IMG/VR virus record: IMGVR_UViG_3300025127_005055
Span: 1-27,998 of that record
Reading direction: 5' to 3' (one strand)
Length of the DNA: 27,998 nt
DNA from: a virus
In this document: positions 22,623 to 27,998 of the stretch, piece after piece
Layout of the letters: each line of letters starts with the position of its first letter
How positions within the stretch are numbered: position 1 is the first letter of the stretch
Translations under genes and position numbers: made by a program
Notes under the pieces: generated by a model
What the model was told of the DNA's origin: nothing
What the model saw: the letters and a program-made list of their open reading frames with translations, nothing else
The model's database searches: none

Positions 22623-23457
22623 AATTTTTGTTCCGTTCTTTATGATACTTCAATTTTTCTTTGTCTGTAAACCAAGTATACTTCAAATTTTTGTACCTAT
22701 GTCCATATTTCTTTTTTCCTTTTGCTGTACTAAACACTTCTCCGCCTGATTTTAGTCCCCAACTGTTCCAGTGATAAGGAATTGACTCAAAATTTCTTGT
22801 ATCTAAAATATCTTTCAAGACGTGTTGATCAATAAACCAATATATAGGTTTTTTGAATGCGTCTATCATTTTATTTGCAAGTTCAGTTTTAAATTCACTG
22901 CCTGCTGAACCTATTCCTGGAGAAATACAACTAGCAATGTAAACGGATGGGTCTTTTGGCTTCCTCATAGCACAAGGTTGTCTTGTAATTCTTTTAAAAT
23001 CGTGTATGGCAAATGTATTACGACAAATTCCGTCTGCATCTATTTGTAGCACGTGTTGATAGTGATCAAAAAGTTTATTCATCAGCATAAATCTTGCACT
23101 TGACAGATAAATTTTTCTTTTTAAATCATTATCGTTTTTTGTTTGGCAAATTTCAGGTCCTCTAGCAAATACAGGATGTTTTTTGTTCAATTCAAACTGA
23201 TCATAAAAATCTTTCGGATGTCTTTCAAATGTATATGTAATACTTGGATTTTTTATTAAATGTTTCATTGAATGTTCTTGACCTTCTTCATAAATCATGT
23301 GTACGTGAATATGACTTTGTTTGCCATTGTAATATAATGTGCTTCTTGCTAGATATTGCCCGTGCTCTGCCCAGTATTGTGGGTCACAACTATAATAAAT
23401 TATGCATTGTTTGTTTTCAGGCTTGTCACCTTGAATTATTTGTTTGTCGAAAATCAT
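22609..23457 (-). CDS. GT-A fold glycosyltransferase
   Basis: 282 aa. The visible motif is VLQIDADGICRN (137-148; D140, D142), a DxD metal site, preceded by RKIYLSSARFMLMNKLFDHY and followed by SAGSEFKTELANKMID and FIDQHVLKDIL. This is a GT-A/nucleotide-diphospho-sugar transferase pattern. The C-terminus is very basic (KEKLKYHKERNKNYGKS). The start codon overlaps the stop of the GT25 gene by 1 base (TAATG). The substrate is unknown. Confidence 0.68.
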   Translation of the reverse strand: MIFDKQIIQGDKPENKQCIIYYSCDPQYWAEHGQYLARSTLYYNGKQSHIHVHMIYEEGQEHSMKHLIKNPSITYTFERHPKDFYDQFELNKKHPVFARGPEICQTKNDNDLKRKIYLSSARFMLMNKLFDHYQHVLQIDADGICRNTFAIHDFKRITRQPCAMRKPKDPSVYIASCISPGIGSAGSEFKTELANKMIDAFKKPIYWFIDQHVLKDILDTRNFESIPYHWNSWGLKSGGEVFSTAKGKKKYGHRYKNLKYTWFTDKEKLKYHKERNKNYGKS

Positions 23458-24185
23458 TAGTAATATTTTAATTGGTCTTTTTTATATTTTTTTGGTCTAC
23501 AAAAACTATTTGCACTTCTTCCTTTCCTATTGATCCAGTATTTTTCATTTATTCTAAAATAACTTGTGTCTGTGTATTTTAAATTTACAGCAACCGAATT
23601 TAGTGCAACATCTGGACTTAATGCACCCTTGGCCCAAACATAATCAATCATTTTATTTGCACCAACTGGTGTAATTATGTAACTATGACTGCCTTTAATA
23701 CTTGTCTTATTAAGTAATTCTGTACCAGACAAATCAGGAATCCTATCACAGTGATTATGTATTCCTTCTCCTCGATTACTTAAACAATGTGCGTTATAAT
23801 CTTGAACAATTCTACTGTATCTGTCAAGATGTAATACATCTTCAAATTTGTTTAAAAAATATTCTGGGATATCACGCAGTTGCACTGCATCGTGTTCTAG
23901 TATCAAAAAAGGTTCATTTTGTTCTCTACATAATTTCCATAACCTTAAATGAGACAGTAAACATCCAATCAATCCTGGATTTAATGTTTTAAATTTTTGC
24001 CCAATCTTAAATTGCTTCAATTCATGTTCTTTCCAATGTGTTTCTACATCTTCTCCATAACTTGCTGGAAATTTTTGCCCTTGTTCACCAAATTTACCTA
24101 GTGATTCTAAAGTATCTTGTGCTATTGCTTCGCTGAATGGTTCGCCCATCATGGTTATGACGTATGTTGGAATTTTTAAAGACAT
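23457..24185 (-). CDS. GT25-family glycosyltransferase, first gene of the glycan block
   Basis: 242 aa from ATG 24185 (MSLKIPTYVITMMG). The longer frame to 24251 overlaps the upstream gene and lacks support. The GT25 signature GCLLSHLRLWKLC (74-86), EPFLILEHDAV (91-101; E97, D99), HSYIITPVGANKMID and GALSPDVALNS are all present. A late-type promoter element lies only 8 bases before the start, so the mRNA leader would be about 3 bases. Probably acts in building a surface glycan. Confidence 0.78.
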   Translation of the reverse strand: MSLKIPTYVITMMGEPFSEAIAQDTLESLGKFGEQGQKFPASYGEDVETHWKEHELKQFKIGQKFKTLNPGLIGCLLSHLRLWKLCREQNEPFLILEHDAVQLRDIPEYFLNKFEDVLHLDRYSRIVQDYNAHCLSNRGEGIHNHCDRIPDLSGTELLNKTSIKGSHSYIITPVGANKMIDYVWAKGALSPDVALNSVAVNLKYTDTSYFRINEKYWINRKGRSANSFCRPKKYKKDQLKYY

Positions 24186-24193
24186 ATTTTGAA

Positions 24194-24203
24194 TATTTAT
24201 TGG
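24194..24203 (-). promoter_or_regulatory. late-type promoter CCAATAAATA for the glycan block
   Basis: CCAATAAATA on the minus strand ends 8 bases before ATG 24185, in the 37-base gap after the 152-aa gene. With T4 late spacing (start 6 bases past the element) the leader would be about 3 bases. It is the third exact copy of this 10-mer. Confidence 0.58.
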
Positions 24204-24222
24204 AATGTATTTTTGGTGTGCT

Positions 24223-24681
24223 TTATATAGAAGCGTCTTCCATTCCAGCAACTCTCAGTTTGACAATGTTTGTGATTTGCCATTGTTTTTGGTCTAGTCC
24301 TTTTGTAATTCCTAGCCATTTATTTCTTAACAATGCAAATTCATTAATTATTTTTTCATAATCAACTACATCATCTTCACCGTCGACATATTTTTCAACA
24401 TCTCTGCTGGATAGTGCTCTTTGATAATTTTCTAAATATTTTTTGAAATGTTTTGAACGTAATCTACGTAATTCTATGTTCATGTACTGCAATATTGCTT
24501 CAATTTCTTGCAGTTGGTTGAATCTTTGTTCTACTATACCGGGCATATTTGCTGATGCTTTCTCAACATTGCCTTTTATTTTTATTTCGTAACGTGCTTG
24601 TTCTAACTCGTCTTCATAATGTTTGATGGCATCAGGAATAGCACTGATGTCTTTGGCTATTTTTTGATACCATCCTGACAT
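24223..24681 (-). CDS. conserved-type hypothetical protein downstream of uvsX, 152 aa
   Basis: An all-helical protein: MSGWYQKIAKDI, IKHYEDELEQARYEIKIKG, a long helix RFNQLQEIEAILQYMNIEL (residues 52-70), RRLRSKHFKKYLENYQRAL (72-90), SSRDVEKYVDGEDDVVDYE and WLGITKGLDQKQWQI. The helical, mixed-charge middle could form a coiled coil. I recall a similar unnamed protein next to uvsX in T4-like marine phages. It occupies the place where a mediator might be expected but does not look like UvsY. It overlaps the upstream gene by 1 base. Confidence 0.72.
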   Translation of the reverse strand: MSGWYQKIAKDISAIPDAIKHYEDELEQARYEIKIKGNVEKASANMPGIVEQRFNQLQEIEAILQYMNIELRRLRSKHFKKYLENYQRALSSRDVEKYVDGEDDVVDYEKIINEFALLRNKWLGITKGLDQKQWQITNIVKLRVAGMEDASI

Positions 24682-24902
24682 TAATAGTCCTCTTCTTCCG
24701 AGTCTTCGATTTCTAAACAGTATGTAATTGCTTTGTCTAAATCATCGTCGGCGCCTAGAGCATCTTTTAAATCATCATCTTCTGCTCCATGATCCACCAG
24801 TAAGTCTACAAATTTTTCTGCAATAACATCCATTGGTTGTTTTCTATCTATGTACTCTTTAAAAAATGTCCATAGTTCAACAACTTGACTTCCAGATAAC
24901 AT
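24681..24902 (-). CDS. small acidic hypothetical protein downstream of uvsX, 73 aa
   Basis: A helical start (MLSGSQVVELWTFFKEYIDR) is followed by FVDLLVDHGAEDDDLKDALGADDDL and an EIEDSEEEDY tail. The strong acidity could mimic DNA or bind a basic partner (inference). It starts 1 base after the uvsX stop and its stop overlaps the next start, so it is co-translated with uvsX. No family function is known to me. Confidence 0.7.
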   Translation of the reverse strand: MLSGSQVVELWTFFKEYIDRKQPMDVIAEKFVDLLVDHGAEDDDLKDALGADDDLDKAITYCLEIEDSEEEDY

Positions 24903-24903
24903 C

Positions 24904-25959
24904 TTACTCCTCTTCTTTTACAGTTTCTTTGTCTTCTTCAGGTACTAAATTACTGAAATCTTTCATTATATTATCTAACAGTTCTCCACCTGATTCCCAA
25001 ACTCTTCTATATTCTTTGACTTCAGTTCCTTTTGAGTCAACATATTTAAGTCTGTTACCGTCTTTCGTTAAGATGCCTTTTTTCTCAAACAAGTCTACAA
25101 GTCCACTGTAAGGGTTCATTCCTGTTTCATATGGAATTTTAACTTGTACTCCTTCAAAAGGTTTAGCATATCTTGTTTTCATAACTTTACAAGCCGCTCT
25201 TATACCTTTTACATCAGTTGTCTTATTACCTTCTTCATCTTCTTTTAATTTTAATTTACGCATTGCAACCACAATTGAACTTGCATAGATAAATCCTTGT
25301 CCGCCTGATATCTTATCATCTGGATCGAACATATCTTGTGATGCATATGTGTGGTTTGTTGCAACAAGTCCTACGTTATGACTACCAAACATATTGACTG
25401 TATTTCTAACAAGTGCCGTAAGTGCCTTAGGTTTTCTACCCATGTCACCTTTCATGTCACCTTTTGTAAATTGATCAACATCTGTTGGAGTTAATAACAT
25501 ACCTAAAGAATCAATAACAAATAATACTTTTGGTCTTTCTTCTTCTGGCATAGCCTTATAGTCTTGCATGAAAGTTGATACTGTTTTAGCAACATCATCT
25601 ATCATCGACATATTAAGTTTTAATAATTTTTTCTCATCTGTGTCAACATCTAATGCTGTTAACCATTGTTCGTCTAATGCGTTTTCTGAATCGATTAGTA
25701 CAACAAATATACCTTGATCCTGTGCGGCTTTTACAATGTTTCCTGCACAAATATAAGATTTACCAGAACCAGACTCACCTGCAAACACAGTTACTTTGCC
25801 TAGTGGTATACCTTTGTTGAAATCTCCACTTACTAGATAGTTAAGTGCATAATTTCCTGTTGAAATCCAATCAGTTGGATCATGAAATCCAGCACTCATA
25901 CCTGTAATGGATTTTGTTAAACTTTTTCTAAATTTGCTTACGTCAAATGCCTTTACCAT
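24904..25959 (-). CDS. uvsX: RecA-like recombinase UvsX
   Basis: 351 aa (T4 UvsX 391). It forms filaments on single-stranded DNA and drives strand exchange for recombination-dependent replication. Walker A is GESGSGKS (61-68), Walker B LFVIDSL (147-153), with E/D-rich VVLIDSENALDE (87-98) and the ATNHTYASQD motif (about 206-215). The acidic C-terminal tail (PEEDKETVKEEE) is typical. A weak SD (AAAGGG) precedes ATG 25959. It follows gp32 with a 52-base gap containing a strong hairpin. Confidence 0.95.
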   Translation of the reverse strand: MVKAFDVSKFRKSLTKSITGMSAGFHDPTDWISTGNYALNYLVSGDFNKGIPLGKVTVFAGESGSGKSYICAGNIVKAAQDQGIFVVLIDSENALDEQWLTALDVDTDEKKLLKLNMSMIDDVAKTVSTFMQDYKAMPEEERPKVLFVIDSLGMLLTPTDVDQFTKGDMKGDMGRKPKALTALVRNTVNMFGSHNVGLVATNHTYASQDMFDPDDKISGGQGFIYASSIVVAMRKLKLKEDEEGNKTTDVKGIRAACKVMKTRYAKPFEGVQVKIPYETGMNPYSGLVDLFEKKGILTKDGNRLKYVDSKGTEVKEYRRVWESGGELLDNIMKDFSNLVPEEDKETVKEEE

Positions 25960-25979
25960 AATATTTTCCCTTTAAGTTA

Positions 25980-26001
25980 TGTGGGGAGTTGCCTCCCCAC
26001 A
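25980..26001 (-). other. 9-bp RNA hairpin with GCAA tetraloop between gp32 and uvsX
   Basis: The minus strand reads GTGGGGAG-GCAA-CTCCCCAC with one more T-A pair outside. It is very GC-rich in an AT-rich genome and lies 11 bases after the gp32 stop codon. No U-tract follows, so it is not a standard intrinsic terminator. A GNRA-capped hairpin could stabilise the gp32 message end or set the gp32:uvsX ratio by processing. Confidence 0.75.
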
Positions 26002-26011
26002 GTATACTTCT

Positions 26012-26977
26012 TTATTTTTGTTGTCTCGCTCTTATCATTGCCAAGATGTCCTCTGCTTTACTACCTGATTTATTATCATCTGTAGCAGGCTTTGGTGCTT
26101 CTTGAGTTTTAGTTTCAGCAACTGGTTCCGCTTTTACCGCCGGAGCAGGTGTTTCTGCTTTTGGAGTAACTGGATCTCCTGTTCTTGAACTAGCACCTGC
26201 CGGTCTAAAGTATTGACCAAACTTTTCTTGATCATATGCTTCACCGTCAACTGATGCCTCAAACATCTCTTTCATTACCTTAACTTCTACTTCAGAAGGT
26301 TTTTTAGGAAGGAAACCATTTAAGTCGAATAGACCATTGGATTCAATCGCTTTATTTTCTTCTTCAGTTAAAGGTCTTGATTTTCTTGACCATGTTGATG
26401 TTGAATAATCAGCATAACCACCTTTTGATGTTTTGATTATTCTGAAGTCAACACCGTTTGTTGAGTCTGTTGGAAGATCTTCCATATCTGGATCCATTAA
26501 TGCTCCTTTAATTATTTGGAATATTTGTGGACCAATTATAAATCTTCTAATTGGATTCTCTGGAGTGTTTTCTTCGTTTAGTGGATCATCTTTCACAAAA
26601 CCTTGGAAGATATAACTTCTTTTCTTCCAATATTTTCTTCCCATGTCCTCTAACTTAGGATCCTTAAACCAACCTCTTACTTCAGAAAGTATTGGACAAG
26701 TTTCACCATACATTTCCATACATGGTACTTGTACTGTTGTTGGTCTTGAATCAGTATCACCTTTTACTCCTGCGAAAGGAAGTTTGATCATCAATCTCTC
26801 TTTCCAGAAAAAAGTGTTTTCTTTATCGCCATCTGGCAAGAAACGAACAGTTGCCTGTTCTCCTTCTTTTAGATTCCAAAATGGGTAAATGGCGTTGTCT
26901 CCGCCGGTTCTTGAAGAGCCACCTGACTTTGTTTCTTGTTCTTTCAGTTTTGCTCTTATCTCTGCTAATGTTGCCAT
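26012..26977 (-). CDS. gp32: single-stranded DNA-binding protein gp32
   Basis: 321 aa (T4 gp32 301). It coats single-stranded DNA at forks and in recombination. The N-terminus ATLAEIRAKLKEQE is the cooperative basic region, and WNLKEGEQATVRFLPDGD (35-52) is the typical start of the OB core. The core has only two cysteines, C86 and C94 (VPCMEMYGETCPIL); the T4 zinc site CPVC is reduced to CPIL. The C-terminal 80 residues are Ala/Pro/Glu-rich and end in basic RARQQK rather than the acidic tail of T4. The ATG has a strong SD (AGGAGG, 9 bases upstream) and two promoters further upstream. Confidence 0.9.
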   Translation of the reverse strand: MATLAEIRAKLKEQETKSGGSSRTGGDNAIYPFWNLKEGEQATVRFLPDGDKENTFFWKERLMIKLPFAGVKGDTDSRPTTVQVPCMEMYGETCPILSEVRGWFKDPKLEDMGRKYWKKRSYIFQGFVKDDPLNEENTPENPIRRFIIGPQIFQIIKGALMDPDMEDLPTDSTNGVDFRIIKTSKGGYADYSTSTWSRKSRPLTEEENKAIESNGLFDLNGFLPKKPSEVEVKVMKEMFEASVDGEAYDQEKFGQYFRPAGASSRTGDPVTPKAETPAPAVKAEPVAETKTQEAPKPATDDNKSGSKAEDILAMIRARQQK

Positions 26978-26996
26978 AATGTTTAGCCTCCTATAT

Positions 26997-27022
26997 TGCC
27001 TGTTATTATTATGTGCCTGTTA
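26997..27022 (-). repeat. 9-base direct repeat in the gp32 leader
   Basis: TAACAGGCA occurs twice on the minus strand (27022-27014 and 27005-26997), 17 bases apart, in the leader just upstream of the AGGAGG site of gp32. The region is A-rich and poorly structured. T4 gp32 represses its own translation by binding its leader, so this could serve as the autoregulatory site (inference). Confidence 0.5.
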
Positions 27023-27030
27023 ATGTTATT

Positions 27031-27059
27031 AGTATAGCACAAGACAAACATATTGTCAA
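27031..27059 (-). promoter_or_regulatory. sigma70-type promoter P2 for gp32
   Basis: TTGACA (27059-27054), 17 bases, TATACT (27036-27031). The expected start near 27024 gives a leader of about 47 bases with the repeat and the SD. It overlaps promoter P1 by one base. Confidence 0.8.
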
Positions 27060-27087
27060 ATATATACTAATATTACTATTTAGTCAA
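27059..27087 (-). promoter_or_regulatory. sigma70-type promoter P1 for gp32, overlapping P2
   Basis: TTGACT (27087-27082), 17 bases, TATATT (27064-27059). The last T of this -10 is also the first T of the P2 -35. Only one polymerase could occupy the pair at a time. Confidence 0.65.
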
Positions 27088-27106
27088 TCGGAAATGGTAA
27101 AGTTTA

Positions 27107-27998
27107 TTACTGGACGCCTGCCAATTTCTTAATTCTGCTCATTTTAGGATCTTTGTCAGACATCAATCTGGCAATGGCTTCTTGTGCTGTTTTGATTTGA
27201 GCGTCGCCGAATTTCTTTTCTACTGCTGTGATAACTGCTGTCTCACCTTTTGGAAATTGGTTGTTTGTGTAGTCATAGAAACTTTTTACAAACTCTTCTA
27301 CTTCTGTAGATTTATCTGCAACAACATCATTTGATGTGTTGTCTTCTGTTTCACCTTGGTCTCTTGCTAATTTGTATGCGTGTTGAGCCTTTTCATCATC
27401 ACTGTGATCAACTTTGCCTTTTCTTAATGCATCAAAATTTTTGTGCAAGTATTCCATTGCCGCTTTTGCATCACCAAATTTTTTAACTGAATCACCGTCT
27501 TTGTTAAGCACATCAAACACTGTCTTACCATCGTCACCTTTGTACATTGACACATAAGGTTTGATGTCTTCAAATGTTATTGCTTCATCTTCTTTAGGCT
27601 CATTATCCATGTCACCTGTATCTAATCTTGTTGCAACTTGTGGATCTCTTTTCATTACATAATCCATTATCATTGGACGTAAACAAGCATCGCTGTTTTC
27701 TTTACTTGCATTTCTTATAGAGTCGTTAAATTCTTCATCATCTATTATACCTGCTAGACTTTCAATTCCGTTTGTGCCGTTAACACCTACTGGAAAATGT
27801 TTTGTCATTAATGCATTTAATTTTTTAATTGCTTGATCTTTTTCTTCAGGATCATTTGAAAATAATTCATTATCTTCAGCAACAATAGATTCCATTGCAT
27901 CTTCGAATTCATTGAATGAATCTGCTGTGTTTAAAGTTTCTATCATTCCGCCTAAAACTTTTTCTACTGCATCTCTTGGTGCATCTGTATGAATTACA
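27107..27998 (-). CDS. acidic phage protein, C-terminal part, possibly virion-associated
   Basis: The frame is open to the right edge: in-frame codons for VIHTDAPRDAVEKVLGG precede the first visible ATG at 27946, so the true start lies outside the window. The visible part is 296 aa, Asp/Glu- and Lys-rich: NTADSFNEFEDAMESIV, YVSMYKGDDGKTVFDVLNKD, DAKAAMEYLHKNFDALRKG, and a C-terminal PKMSRIKKLAGVQ. Short basic 'RI..LAG' tails occur at the end of virion-associated proteins of marine T4-like phages (weak support). It precedes gp32. A scaffold-like or internal head protein is possible, but the function is not established. Confidence 0.6.
   Translation of the reverse strand, partial: VIHTDAPRDAVEKVLGGMIETLNTADSFNEFEDAMESIVAEDNELFSNDPEEKDQAIKKLNALMTKHFPVGVNGTNGIESLAGIIDDEEFNDSIRNASKENSDACLRPMIMDYVMKRDPQVATRLDTGDMDNEPKEDEAITFEDIKPYVSMYKGDDGKTVFDVLNKDGDSVKKFGDAKAAMEYLHKNFDALRKGKVDHSDDEKAQHAYKLARDQGETEDNTSNDVVADKSTEVEEFVKSFYDYTNNQFPKGETAVITAVEKKFGDAQIKTAQEAIARLMSDKDPKMSRIKKLAGVQ

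Noticed and set aside
24223-24681. UvsY assignment for the 152-aa gene
   Set aside because: Its position next to uvsX suggests it, but I see no UvsY-like sequence pattern and the length is a little larger; listed as unknown.
25980-26001. Intrinsic terminator after gp32
   Set aside because: The stem is strong but no run of U follows on the minus strand, so the hairpin is described without a terminator call.
1-27998. tRNA genes, CRISPR arrays, insertion sequences and attachment sites
   Set aside because: I saw no cloverleaf with a CCA-type end, no spaced repeat array, no transposase and no integrase-type frame; a dedicated tRNA and repeat search would be needed to exclude short ones.

Overview
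The window looks like part of a T4-like myovirus genome from a marine, AT-rich host such as SAR11/Pelagibacter or a picocyanobacterium. The reasons are recognisable T4-type replication and recombination proteins (gp41 helicase, gp61 primase, UvsW, UvsX, gp32, probable gp62), tight gene packing with 1- to 17-base overlaps, and strongly AT-rich sequence. No photosynthesis genes are visible, so the host cannot be fixed. All genes except one lie on the minus strand, and no gene-free stretch exceeds 300 bases.

Read in the direction of transcription (right to left), the layout is as follows. (1) 27998-27107: the end of an acidic, possibly virion-associated protein. (2) 26977-24223: a recombination block of gp32, uvsX and two small conserved-type genes, behind two overlapping sigma70-type promoters. 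(3) 24185-13482: a 10.7-kb glycan block with eleven glycosyltransferases, two methyltransferases, a sugar-nucleotide epimerase/dehydratase and a cupin. It has two putative late promoters of sequence CCAATAAATA. (4) 13458-6051: an operon starting at a sigma70-type promoter with an unknown 425-aa protein, UvsW, a nitrilase-superfamily amidohydrolase, four replication-type small proteins including a probable gp62, a 2OG-Fe(II) oxygenase, ribose-5-phosphate isomerase B, a miniature DNA polymerase III alpha (DnaE)-like protein and a DUF2061 membrane protein. (5) 6050-4841: the single plus-strand gene, divergent from a probable virion protein. (6) 4805-400: primase gp61, a previously hidden 44-aa gene, a short NodU-type carbamoyltransferase, helicase gp41 and a glycosyltransferase-like protein. 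(7) 349-1: the N-terminal part of a second DnaE-like protein, cut by the window edge.

Replication and recombination genes appear to be driven by host-type (TTGAC[A/T]-17-TATAAT-like) promoters, while the virion and glycan genes carry a T4-late-like AATAAATA element. At three genes (gp41, gp61 and the 425-aa ORF) the -10 hexamer lies only 6-7 bases before the ATG, which predicts leaderless mRNAs. The two DnaE-like genes, the leaderless promoter architecture, the single-domain carbamoyltransferase and the repeated glycosyltransferase families are the most unusual points.
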